Of a DNA stretch of 64,000 bases, positions 54,334 through 62,494 are shown piece after piece. The position numbers were made by a program, and so were the translations under genes. Under the pieces are notes generated by a model that was not told the origin of the DNA, ran no database searches, and worked only from the letters and a program-made list of their open reading frames with translations. Source of the DNA: UBA6168 sp964573725 (lineage in GTDB: Bacteria; Bacteroidota; Bacteroidia; Chitinophagales; Saprospiraceae). The stretch lies in contig CAZNLJ010000014.1 of NCBI GenBank assembly GCA_964573725.1, positions 1-64,000 of the forward strand, given 5' to 3'. How positions within the stretch are numbered: position 1 is the first letter of the stretch; each line of letters opens with the position of its first letter.

Positions 54334-56187
54334 ATGTCGAACGTAATCACGACCGTTACAGAAGAGAGCAACTTGATAGAGACGCTCGGTTTCGATGATC
54401 ACTTCCATGAGCATGAGCACGGTGACAAGTTCAAATCCAACTTCATCACCAAATACGTGTTCAGTCTGGACCACAAGATCATCGCCCGGCAGTTCCTCAT
54501 CACCGGTATGATTTGGGCACTCATCGGTGCCGGCATGTCCGTCATTTTTCGCCTTCAACTGGGTTTTCCGGAGGAAAGCCTGGCCTGGCTGCGCCCCTTG
54601 CTCGGCAAGTGGATCGAAGTCAATGCGGAAACGGGAATCGGTACCTTGTCCCCGGAGTTCTACTACGCCTTGGTGACCATGCACGGTACGATCATCGTGT
54701 TCTTCGTCCTGACGGCCGGCTTGAGCGGCACTTTCAGTAACCTGCTGATTCCACTGCAGCTCGGTGCCCGCGACATGGCCTCCCCGCTCCTGAACATGCT
54801 TTCCTACTGGTTCTTTTTCCTGGCCAGTGTGATCATGTTCTATTCCCTGTTCCTCAGCACCGGGCCGTTCTCCGGCGGATGGGTCGCCTATCCGCCCTTG
54901 AGTGCCTTGCCGCAGGCATCCGACGGCTCCGGCACCGGGATGACGCTATGGGTGCTCAGCCTGGTGTTCTTCGTCATCTCCGTCGGTCTCGGTGGTATCA
55001 ACTACATCACCACGGTATTGAACATGCGGACGAAAGGTATGGGAATGTGGCGGATGCCGCTGACCATCTGGGCCTTCTTCATCACCGCCATCATCGCCCT
55101 GCTGTCCTTCCCGGTCCTGGTCTCCGGCTTCCTGCTGCTGATGTTCGACCGCGGCCTCCACACGAGCTTTTACCTGAGTGAAATCTTCATCGGCGGCCAG
55201 GCATTGGACCATGTCGGCGGCAGCCCGGTCCTGTACCAGCACCTTTTCTGGTTCCTGGGCCACCCGGAAGTATACATCATCATCCTTCCAGCGATGGGTC
55301 TTGTTTCCGAGGTGCTCTCCGTCCACTGCCGCAAGCCGATTTTCGGCTACAAGGCGATGGTCTTCTCCATCCTCGCCATCGCGTTCCTGTCCTTTATCGT
55401 CTGGGCACACCACATGTTCATGTCCGGTGTCAACCCTTTCATATCCAATTTCTTCGTCATCTTCACCCTGATCATCGCCGTGCCGTCCGCCGTCAAGGTG
55501 TTCAACTGGATCTCGACCATGTTCCGGGCCAATATCCGGTACAACGCGGCCTCCATGTTCGCCATCGGCTTCGTATCGATGTTCATTTCCGGTGGATTGA
55601 CCGGTATCTTCCTCGGCAACTCCGCGATTGACATCCAGATGCACGACACCTATTTCGTGGTGGCTCACTTTCACATCGTCATGGGTGTGGCCGCATTTTT
55701 CGGGATGTTCGCCGGTATCTACCACTGGTTCCCGAAGATGTTCGGCCGCTTCATGAACGACACCCTGGGCAAATTGCATTTCTGGGGCACGCTGATCGGT
55801 GCCTACGCCATCTTCTGGCCGATGCATTACCTGGGTATGGCCGGTGTTCCCCGCCGGTATTACCGTTTCGACAATTTCGACACCTTCTCCCATTTCGCGG
55901 ATATGAACCAGTACATCACCATCGCAGCCATCCTTACCTTCGGCTTCCAGGTGTTGTTCGTGATCAATTTCTTCTACAGCATCTGGAAAGGCAAGAAGAT
56001 GACCACCCAGAATCCCTGGGGAGCTTCCACGCTGGAATGGACGACACCGGTGCAGCCGGGCCATGGCAACTGGCCGGGTAAAATCCCCACCGTGCAGCGC
56101 TGGCCATACGATTACGGTAAGGACGGCCGGGAATTCATTCCGCAGATCGAACCGTTGGGCAAGAACGAATCGGTTTCCGCCCACTGA
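54334..56187 (+). CDS. ctaD: Cytochrome c oxidase subunit I
   Basis: A 617-residue heme-copper oxidase catalytic subunit with about twelve hydrophobic helices. Heme and copper ligands are visible: MHGTIIVFF with low-spin heme ligand His117, HPEVY with His310 (CuB) and the cross-linked Tyr314, HHMFMSG with His359 and His360 (CuB), and HDTYFVVAHFH with His445 (heme a3) and His447 (low-spin heme). The Glu of HPEVY marks an A1-type enzyme. The N-terminus has a histidine/acid-rich tail (DDHFHEHEHGD). It reduces oxygen to water and pumps protons. It follows subunit II after 78 bases. Confidence 0.97.
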   Translation: MSNVITTVTEESNLIETLGFDDHFHEHEHGDKFKSNFITKYVFSLDHKIIARQFLITGMIWALIGAGMSVIFRLQLGFPEESLAWLRPLLGKWIEVNAETGIGTLSPEFYYALVTMHGTIIVFFVLTAGLSGTFSNLLIPLQLGARDMASPLLNMLSYWFFFLASVIMFYSLFLSTGPFSGGWVAYPPLSALPQASDGSGTGMTLWVLSLVFFVISVGLGGINYITTVLNMRTKGMGMWRMPLTIWAFFITAIIALLSFPVLVSGFLLLMFDRGLHTSFYLSEIFIGGQALDHVGGSPVLYQHLFWFLGHPEVYIIILPAMGLVSEVLSVHCRKPIFGYKAMVFSILAIAFLSFIVWAHHMFMSGVNPFISNFFVIFTLIIAVPSAVKVFNWISTMFRANIRYNAASMFAIGFVSMFISGGLTGIFLGNSAIDIQMHDTYFVVAHFHIVMGVAAFFGMFAGIYHWFPKMFGRFMNDTLGKLHFWGTLIGAYAIFWPMHYLGMAGVPRRYYRFDNFDTFSHFADMNQYITIAAILTFGFQVLFVINFFYSIWKGKKMTTQNPWGASTLEWTTPVQPGHGNWPGKIPTVQRWPYDYGKDGREFIPQIEPLGKNESVSAH

Positions 56188-56226
56188 CAACGGCGACTTT
56201 AAATTCATAGAAAGGAAAATCGGCCT

Positions 56227-57159
56227 ATGTATCGCAAAGGCAATATGGAAACGGACGGTAGTGGTGTGGCGGCGAGGACCGGAATCCTTTCCTTGCTCCT
56301 GGGTAAAGCCCGGGACCTGGGTATCCTGGTCAAGTTCCGACTCAGCCTGACTGTGGTGTTTTCCGCCGTCCTGGCTTATATGATCGCCTGGCCAGGTACG
56401 GAGGCCGTATCCGTCGTTCCTGTGCTTGTCCTGGCGATCGGCGGATTTTGTGTAGCCGGTGCGGCCAACGCCTTGAATCAGGTCCTGGAACGTGATTACG
56501 ACCGTTTGATGAAGCGGACGGCGGACCGTCCTGTCGCCAGTGGCCGGATGAGCATCTCGGACGGGGTGCTGACGGCCGGGTTGTTGAGTGTGGCCGGGCT
56601 GATGCTGCTTGCGACATTCAATGCGTGGACCGCACTCTTCGGGGCCTTGGCGCTGCTTAGCTATGCCTTCCTGTATACCCCGCTGAAACGGATTTCCACT
56701 GCGGCGATCGCCATCGGTGCCCTGCCGGGCGCCTTGCCGGTATTGATCGGCTGCGTGGCAGCGGAAGGACAGGTCAGTTCGCTTTCGATCACCTTGTTCG
56801 CCATCCAGTTCTTTTGGCAGTTCCCCCATTTCGGAGCCATCAGCTGGTTGGGCTTCGAGGATTACCAGAAGGCCGGATTCCGTTTCGTGTCCAATGCCGC
56901 CGGCGAATGGGACCGTTCCATCGGGTTGCAGGGCTTCCTGTATGCCCTGGTATTGATCCCTTTGGGAATGGTACCTTGGTGGACGGGTACCACCGGAACC
57001 GCATCCATGGTAACGGTCGTCCTGCTGGGCGTAACCTATTCCTGGCTGGGCTGGCGGCTATATCGGTTCCACCAGCGTAAATCCGCCTTGGCCCTGATGT
57101 TTGCATCCTTCTTTTACCTGCCATTGGTACTGGTTGCCTATTGGCTGGACAAAATATGA
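56227..57159 (+). CDS. ctaB: Protoheme IX farnesyltransferase (heme O synthase)
   Basis: A 310-residue UbiA-family prenyltransferase that farnesylates heme b to heme o for the oxidase. About eight hydrophobic helices are present. The conserved Asp-rich motif is NQVLERDYDRLMKRTADRPVASG (near residue 82), and the second loop is WLGFEDYQKAGFRF. The start could be the ATG at 56227 or at 56245. The stop overlaps the next ATG in ATGA (57156-57159), so translation of the next gene is coupled. Confidence 0.95.
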   Translation: MYRKGNMETDGSGVAARTGILSLLLGKARDLGILVKFRLSLTVVFSAVLAYMIAWPGTEAVSVVPVLVLAIGGFCVAGAANALNQVLERDYDRLMKRTADRPVASGRMSISDGVLTAGLLSVAGLMLLATFNAWTALFGALALLSYAFLYTPLKRISTAAIAIGALPGALPVLIGCVAAEGQVSSLSITLFAIQFFWQFPHFGAISWLGFEDYQKAGFRFVSNAAGEWDRSIGLQGFLYALVLIPLGMVPWWTGTTGTASMVTVVLLGVTYSWLGWRLYRFHQRKSALALMFASFFYLPLVLVAYWLDKI

Positions 57160-57740
57160 CCATGCGCGTGCTATTGCAGGAAAACCCTATCCGGAACAAG
57201 ATCCACCCGCACAAGTTCGCCTTGTGGGCGGGGTGTGCATCGTTGATGATGATGTTCGCCGCTTTCACCAGCGCTTACATGGTCCGGATGGCTGCCGGGA
57301 ATTGGCTGGAATTCGAGCTTCCCGCAGTTTTCCAGCTCAGCACCGCGATCATCGTGGCCAGCAGCCTGACGGTACATGCCGCCTACCTCGCTTTCAAGCG
57401 GGGAAAGGAAAAACCTTACAAGCTGTTCCTGGTGATGACGTTCCTGCTGGGATCGGCGTTCTTCGTATCCCAATACCTGGGCTGGCAAGCTTTGCAGGAC
57501 ATCGGGGTGCCCTTCACCCTGAATCCCTCCGGTGACTTCGTATACGTCATCTCCTGGGTGCATGCCGCCCACGTGGCCGGCGGCATGGCGGTCCTGGCGG
57601 TGGCCTTGATACACGCTTTCGGCCTGCCGTTCCGGGTGACGCCCCGCAGGACGCTCCGCCTGGAAATGACCCTGACTTATTGGCATTTCGTCGATATTCT
57701 CTGGTTGTATTTGTTCATATTCCTTTCGACCTATCGTTGA
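57156..57740 (+). CDS. Cytochrome c oxidase subunit III family protein, short form
   Basis: A 194-residue membrane protein with about five helices, matching the five-helix form of heme-copper oxidase subunit III. It contains KFALWAGCASLMMMFAAFTSAYM near the start, SWVHAAHVAGGMAVLAVALI, and the closing YWHFVDILWLYLFIFLS, which is the subunit III hallmark. The ATG at 57156 overlaps the ctaB stop. A second, longer subunit III gene follows after 69 bases, so the cluster carries two paralogues, as is common in Bacteroidota. Confidence 0.93.
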   Translation: MTMRVLLQENPIRNKIHPHKFALWAGCASLMMMFAAFTSAYMVRMAAGNWLEFELPAVFQLSTAIIVASSLTVHAAYLAFKRGKEKPYKLFLVMTFLLGSAFFVSQYLGWQALQDIGVPFTLNPSGDFVYVISWVHAAHVAGGMAVLAVALIHAFGLPFRVTPRRTLRLEMTLTYWHFVDILWLYLFIFLSTYR

Positions 57741-57809
57741 GCCGGCCCCGCGTCGCTATCAACCAGGTTCGGCAGTGATTTTCACTAACTAAACATCCCT
57801 TTTTCTGAC

Positions 57810-58787
57810 ATGGCGCAAGATACCGCAACCCTGCAACATACCCCCGAACAGGACGAGCAGCTCTGGTCCGGAGGTAAGGAACCCTTCAAGGCCAGCTACG
57901 GCAAGCTGATGATGTGGTATTTCCTGCTGTCGGATGCTTTCACTTTCGCAGGTTTCCTCATTGCCTACGGCGCATTGCGATTCAGCAGCAAGACCTGGCC
58001 GGTGCCGGACTTCGTATTCGCCAAGATCCCTTTCTACCACGGCGAAACGGAATGGCCCTTGATATTCGTAACCTTCATGACCTTCGTGCTCATCGCCAGT
58101 TCCGTCACCATGGTCCGTGCGGTCCAGGAAGGACATCGGGAAAACAAGCGGGGGGTCGTCTTGTGGATGTTCCTGACCATCGTGGGCGGGGCTACCTTCC
58201 TCGGCTGTCAGGCTTGGGAATGGACCACCCTGATTGCGGAAGAAGGTGTGACGATCAATACCAACCCTTTCTCCATGCACAGTGAGGGCGGTCAGTACCT
58301 GTCAGGGGCGGAACTGGAACGGATGGGGTTCTCCAAGGTGGAGACGGAGGTGCATGGAACCCCGACCACCTACTATCTCGAGAAAGGGGCCGCCGACCTG
58401 CCGGAAAACAGGTTCTTCGAAAAAGTGACCCATGCCGGCACCTCCAAGGTGGGCGAAAGTTTCGAAGCAGGCAGTCCCTACCTCATCACGGTCAACCACG
58501 GCACGCACCTGTATGAAAACGCCGCCTACAAATCCACCGGCGGGGAAGTTACGAAGGAAGCGCTCGGCCCCAGGGCTTTCGGTGCCCTCTTCTTCTTCAT
58601 CACGGGTTTCCACGGCTTCCACGTGTTCTCCGGGGTGGCCTTCCTCACCATTGTCATGATCAATGTCGCCAGCGGGATCTACGCCAAGCGTCACAACCAT
58701 TACGAAATGGTGGAGAAAATCGGGTTGTACTGGCACTTCGTAGACCTTGTCTGGGTGTTCGTATTCCTGGTCTTCTACTTGCTCTGA
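57810..58787 (+). CDS. ctaE: Cytochrome c oxidase subunit III
   Basis: A 325-residue subunit III. Helices KLMMWYFLLSDAFTFAGFLIAYG and PLIFVTFMTFVLIASSVTMV lead the protein; the end shows FFITGFHGFHVFSGVAFLTIVMI and YWHFVDLVWVFVFLVFYLL, which are diagnostic. A soluble insert of about 110 residues (about 155-250, SMHSEGGQYLSGAEL to GGEVTKEALG) lies between helices and is much larger than in classical subunit III. It stabilises proton uptake by subunit I in the family. Confidence 0.95.
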   Translation: MAQDTATLQHTPEQDEQLWSGGKEPFKASYGKLMMWYFLLSDAFTFAGFLIAYGALRFSSKTWPVPDFVFAKIPFYHGETEWPLIFVTFMTFVLIASSVTMVRAVQEGHRENKRGVVLWMFLTIVGGATFLGCQAWEWTTLIAEEGVTINTNPFSMHSEGGQYLSGAELERMGFSKVETEVHGTPTTYYLEKGAADLPENRFFEKVTHAGTSKVGESFEAGSPYLITVNHGTHLYENAAYKSTGGEVTKEALGPRAFGALFFFITGFHGFHVFSGVAFLTIVMINVASGIYAKRHNHYEMVEKIGLYWHFVDLVWVFVFLVFYLL

Positions 58788-58852
58788 TTTCCTGTTCCGC
58801 CCCGGCAAACCTGACATCATCATCAAATTTCGCCAACAACAATTGCTGCAAC

Positions 58853-59290
58853 ATGGATGCACATATGAGTTATGAAGACCAGAAAAAGCTGGTCGTCAAA
58901 GGTCTGAAAATACTCGGTGCCGTCACCATCATAGAGGTGCTCATCGCACTGCTCGCCAAGGGGCACCTGATCCCCGGCGTGGTCTTCAGCGGCCTGTTCA
59001 ACTATATCTACATGCTTTTCATGGTGGTATTCAGTTTGTACAAGGCCTATTTCATCGTCTACAATTTCATGCACATGGCGCATGAGGTACAGGGCTTGCG
59101 CTGGAGCGTGCTCCTCCCTACCCTGCTGCTTGTCTGGGCCATCATCGCCTTCTTCCAGGAAGGCAACTCCTGGGGTAACCGCCGCGAGGTAATCGAACAA
59201 AAAAACAAGGAGGAGATCAACGTGGGTGAGAAACCGGCGACCGGTTACCGCCAAGCGGATGAGGAGGCGACTTTCCACATCCCGGGATAA
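58853..59290 (+). CDS. Cytochrome c oxidase subunit IV family protein
   Basis: A 145-residue membrane protein with three hydrophobic helices (ILGAVTIIEVLIALLAKGH, LFNYIYMLFMVVFSLYKAYFIVYNFMHM, LLPTLLLVWAIIAFFQEG). The pattern KAYFIVYNFMHMAHE is typical of prokaryotic subunit IV (CtaF/CoxD-like). It follows subunit III after 65 bases and ends the core oxidase genes. It is a structural subunit without cofactors. Confidence 0.9.
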   Translation: MDAHMSYEDQKKLVVKGLKILGAVTIIEVLIALLAKGHLIPGVVFSGLFNYIYMLFMVVFSLYKAYFIVYNFMHMAHEVQGLRWSVLLPTLLLVWAIIAFFQEGNSWGNRREVIEQKNKEEINVGEKPATGYRQADEEATFHIPG

Positions 59291-59339
59291 ACTGCCCTAC
59301 CCTGTCGGCTGTTCTCCGCTTCCCGTTGTCCCGGAAAGC

Positions 59340-59373
59340 GCGACGGCCGCGCCGTTCTCCGGTGCGGCCGTCG
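59340..59373 (+). terminator. GC-rich hairpin after the oxidase subunit genes
   Basis: CGACGGCCGC (59341-59350) and GCGGCCGTCG (59364-59373) form a perfect 10-bp stem with a 13-base loop, 50 bases after the subunit IV stop. No T-tract follows. It may attenuate transcription between the oxidase and the SCO-like gene. Confidence 0.5.
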
Positions 59374-59553
59374 GTATTCAGGCTGGTGCCCCCTGCGCCG
59401 CCGCCACAACAAAAATGATATCCCGCTGTTGTTAGGGTCGTTTCCGTTACCGGTGCACCGGATTTCCCGGCGTCAACCGGTACGCGGGACGAACGTCTAT
59501 CCGCAGTGCAGGCCGGATGTCCGGCGGTATATCCCTTCATTAGCTGCAATCAC

Positions 59554-60165
59554 ATGCAAACAAAACCTTCCGAACGGTTTTGGCAACGGTTCAACACCTT
59601 GCTGGCCATCACTTTACTCTTCATCTTGCCGGCAGGGTCCTGGTGGTATCTTTCCCAGGGGCTGGATTACCGCCGCGATTCCTTGTCCGAAATGAAGGAC
59701 TTCGGCCCAATCGGCGACTTTACCGGGACGGACCAGGTCAACCGGCCTTTCCGGATGTCTGAACAGCATGGGAAGGCGCTCGTCGTACAGTTCCTGCCCC
59801 CCGACCGGACGGAAGCCGCTTACCGGACGGAGCGCTTGGGAAAAGTGTTCGAGAGTTTCCAGGATACGGAGGATGTGCTCTTCCTTTCCATCGCCCCCGC
59901 GGATTCCCTCCTCCCCAGTCGGGAGCAGGCCATCCGGCTCGGGATCGACGATGCCCGACGGTGGCGCCTACTGACCTTCCCGGATACCAGCCTGGAAAGA
60001 ATCTCCACCCAGGTTTTCGGGTTGGCGGACGCGGCGGACCAGCGCCTCGTCCTGGCGGATACCAGCCTGACCATGCGTCGGTATTACAATATCCGGGAAA
60101 ATGAGGACATGGGGCGACTCGTCGAGCAAATCGCCATCGTCATCCCCAAACAAAGGAGACGGTAG
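59554..60165 (+). CDS. SCO family protein lacking all cysteines
   Basis: A 203-residue protein with one N-terminal membrane anchor (TLLAITLLFILPAGSWWYL) and a thioredoxin-like domain. SCO proteins normally deliver copper to CuA through a CxxxC motif and a distal His. Here the matching stretch reads LVVQFLPPDRTEAAY, and there is no cysteine anywhere in the protein. The remaining order (MKDFGPIGDFTGTDQ, VLFLSIAPADSLL, YYNIRENEDMGRL) still matches SCO. It lies among oxidase genes, so a structural or chaperone-like role in oxidase assembly is possible, but copper transfer by thiol ligands is not. The ATG at 59554 was chosen over an upstream non-ATG start. Confidence 0.82.
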   Translation: MQTKPSERFWQRFNTLLAITLLFILPAGSWWYLSQGLDYRRDSLSEMKDFGPIGDFTGTDQVNRPFRMSEQHGKALVVQFLPPDRTEAAYRTERLGKVFESFQDTEDVLFLSIAPADSLLPSREQAIRLGIDDARRWRLLTFPDTSLERISTQVFGLADAADQRLVLADTSLTMRRYYNIRENEDMGRLVEQIAIVIPKQRRR

Positions 60166-60275
60166 CTTGTTTCTTTCCCAACGGGGTAAAGGTCGATTGC
60201 CGCACCGCTTCGTACGTACGGCAGCCTTGATATCCGGACCTTGTCCGCCCGCTTGTTTCACGCAATCGAATACAC

Positions 60276-60809
60276 ATGTCAACGGCTAATCCCGACCTGG
60301 AAAAAAAACTCAATCGGATCGCGTGGTTCATTTCCGCGGCGGTGCTGCTGCTGGTGGTACTCATGCGAAAAATCAAGATCGACTCTACCATCGGTTTCGG
60401 TTTCCTACCCGCCGTCTATTCGACCCTGAACGGACTGACGGCCTTGGTCCTGCTCGCCGGATGGCGTTTCATCCGGACCGGCCGGCCGGACCTGCATCGC
60501 AAAGCCATGACCACCGCCATGTTCACCTCCCTGCTTTTCCTGTTGGGCTATGTGCTTTATCACATCACCACACCGGAAACCAGGTTCGGTGGGGAGGGGC
60601 TCATCCGCGGGGTCTATCTCTTCCTGCTCGCCACGCATGTCGTGCTGGCTGCGGTGATTTTCCCTTTCATCCTCTTCACCTTCATCCGTGCCTACACCGG
60701 CCAATTCGAACGGCACCGGCGAATGGCACGGTGGGTTTACTGGCTTTGGTTATACGTGGCGGTGACCGGACCCGTACTTTATTTTATGATCCGTCCTTAC
60801 TATTCCTGA
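60276..60809 (+). CDS. DUF420 family membrane protein (CtaM-like)
   Basis: A 177-residue protein with about five hydrophobic helices (IAWFISAAVLLLVVLM, VYSTLNGLTALVLLAGWRFI, AMFTSLLFLLGYVLYH, GVYLFLLATHVVLAAVIFPFILF, WVYWLWLYVAVTGPVLYFM). It belongs to the DUF420 family, whose Gram-positive member CtaM is needed for oxidase maturation. Family landmarks are LPAVYSTLNGL, HRKAM and RHRRMARW with preceding histidines. Its position after the SCO-like gene fits an assembly role. Gap to the SCO-like gene is 110 bases. Confidence 0.9.
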   Translation: MSTANPDLEKKLNRIAWFISAAVLLLVVLMRKIKIDSTIGFGFLPAVYSTLNGLTALVLLAGWRFIRTGRPDLHRKAMTTAMFTSLLFLLGYVLYHITTPETRFGGEGLIRGVYLFLLATHVVLAAVIFPFILFTFIRAYTGQFERHRRMARWVYWLWLYVAVTGPVLYFMIRPYYS

Positions 60810-60878
60810 AGGAAAATTTCCGGAAATGAGCCGGTTTCCTTATTTTTCCTTTTGAAAAAAACATCAAAATCCAACACC

Positions 60879-61160
60879 ATGCCGGTGCGCTTCCTCAAGA
60901 CCGCTGCCCTCGTCCTGTCGCTTTCCATCCTTTCCGCACCCGTCGGTCAGGCCCAGTGCCCCATGTGTAAGATCGCGGCGGAAAGCAACCTCAAGGACGG
61001 CGGGAAGGCCGGCAAAGGACTGAATGCCGGTATTCTCTACATGCTTGCCCTTCCTTACCTCCTCGTCGGCACCATCGGTTATGTCTGGTGGCGCAATCGC
61101 CGCAAGGAGGACGGGGAATCGGAACCGGAATCGGCTCAACGCCTGGATTCCTGGTCGTAG
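60879..61160 (+). CDS. Small membrane protein with CPMC motif
   Basis: A 93-residue protein. The ATG at 60879 gives a cleavable signal (TAALVLSLSILSAPVGQAQ) followed at once by CPMCKIAAESN, so the CPMC pair would be at the periplasmic N-terminus of the mature protein. A single hydrophobic helix (ILYMLALPYLLVGTIGYVWW) then anchors it, with a short charged tail inside. An upstream in-frame TTG at 60852 is a less likely start. It is 69 bases after the DUF420 gene and ends in a 25-base overlap with the convergent helicase gene. The CxxC could carry copper or exchange disulfides for the neighbouring oxidase; that is inference. Confidence 0.72.
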   Translation: MPVRFLKTAALVLSLSILSAPVGQAQCPMCKIAAESNLKDGGKAGKGLNAGILYMLALPYLLVGTIGYVWWRNRRKEDGESEPESAQRLDSWS

Positions 61161-62494
61161 AAAGCCACTACCCGCCCATCGGTCCGTATATCCGACGCGC
61201 GGAGCGGCCGCATCAACCGGATACCCTCCAGTGTCCGGCATCGGCTCAATGCCACATATACCTGGCCATGGGCAAACGCTCCGCGGTCCAGGTCGATGGC
61301 CATGCGGTCGAAAGTCTTTCCCTGCGACTTGTGAATGGTGATGGCCCAAGCCAACCGCAACGGGTATTGCACAAAACTACCTACCACCTCGGTTTCGATC
61401 CGAATGTCGCCGCCTGTCAGCGGGTGGACCCCGTCCTCACCGACAGCCCGGTAGCGAAGAATTTCCCAAGTCGCCGGAACCACCCGGATGTCCATACGGC
61501 CCGGCAAGCTTCCCTCCAAGGTACGCACCCATATTTCCCCGGGACCGGCCGTCCGGACGAACCCGATGGTACCGTTGACGAACTGCCCGTCCGGATCGTT
61601 TCGGACAAACATCACCTGCGCGCCTTCCTTGAGCACCAACTTGACTTCCGTCGGATACAACCGGGGGTCGAACTCCCCTTCCACCCGGGCCGCATAAGAA
61701 TGGGGAGATCCCGGCAAGGCCGACAACTGTTCACGGTTGATCTGGTCCGCCTTGGCATTGACGGAACAAAGGACGATATCCTGCGTGTCGGACCTATCCC
61801 GACCGGTTTCCGCCCCGGCTTCCGGCAGATACCGTTCATTCAGTGCCTCCAGGTCGTCGGCATCCGCGGTATTGGTCCGGACGGCATCCAACAAGCGGAG
61901 GAAGTGCCTGCTGTCCTGCCGGAAGACGGTACGCAATTCATGCATCACCGGCTGCAGTCGCCGGTAGGCATGGGCGGAAAAAAAATAGGGCGAATCGTAA
62001 ACGGATTGGAACAGGTACTTCTCTTCCGGACCGGCGACCACCGGAGGTAGCTGGAACAGGTCTCCGACAAACACCATATGCACCCCACCGAACGGCCGTG
62101 CATCCTCCCGATGAAGGCGCAGGGACGCATCCACCGCATCCAGGACATCGGCCCGCAGCATGCTGACCTCGTCGATGACGATGGTATCGAGTCGTCCCAG
62201 CCACTGGAGTTGCCGTCGACGACGGATATCTCCTTCCGACAAGAAACGGGGAGGAAATCCGAAGAAGGAATGCACCGTTTGTCCGCCCACCTGCAGGGCA
62301 GCCATCCCGGTCGGCGCCAACACCACCAAGTTCCGCCGGGTCGTGCGCCGATACAATTGCAACAGGGTGGATTTTCCGGTCCCCGCTTTCCCGGTCAGGA
62401 AAATGCTTTCCTCCCCGCTTTCCAGGAGGTCCAGGACCTGGTGGAAAGCGTACGGGACTACCAAGGGGTTCCGCCCGGACCACGGCGTGCTCAT
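61136..62494 (-). CDS. ATP-dependent helicase, Pif1/RecD-like (SF1)
   Basis: A 452-residue superfamily 1B helicase. Walker A is TGKAGTGKST (Lys41), Walker B VIDEVSML (about 110), motif III FVGDLFQLPPV (about 143), and the C-terminal motifs TIHKSQGKTFD and VYVALSRCRTLEG, which are typical of Pif1/RecD. It would unwind DNA 5' to 3', including forked or G-rich structures. The ATG at 62494 overlaps the stop of the upstream gene (ATGA, 62491-62494), so the two are coupled. Its last 25 bases overlap the end of the convergent CPMC gene. Confidence 0.92.
   Translation of the reverse strand: MSTPWSGRNPLVVPYAFHQVLDLLESGEESIFLTGKAGTGKSTLLQLYRRTTRRNLVVLAPTGMAALQVGGQTVHSFFGFPPRFLSEGDIRRRRQLQWLGRLDTIVIDEVSMLRADVLDAVDASLRLHREDARPFGGVHMVFVGDLFQLPPVVAGPEEKYLFQSVYDSPYFFSAHAYRRLQPVMHELRTVFRQDSRHFLRLLDAVRTNTADADDLEALNERYLPEAGAETGRDRSDTQDIVLCSVNAKADQINREQLSALPGSPHSYAARVEGEFDPRLYPTEVKLVLKEGAQVMFVRNDPDGQFVNGTIGFVRTAGPGEIWVRTLEGSLPGRMDIRVVPATWEILRYRAVGEDGVHPLTGGDIRIETEVVGSFVQYPLRLAWAITIHKSQGKTFDRMAIDLDRGAFAHGQVYVALSRCRTLEGIRLMRPLRASDIRTDGRVVAFYDQESRR

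Noticed and set aside
54946..56829. A 627-codon open frame on the minus strand
   Set aside because: It is antisense to oxidase subunit I and ctaB and is made of charged low-complexity sequence.
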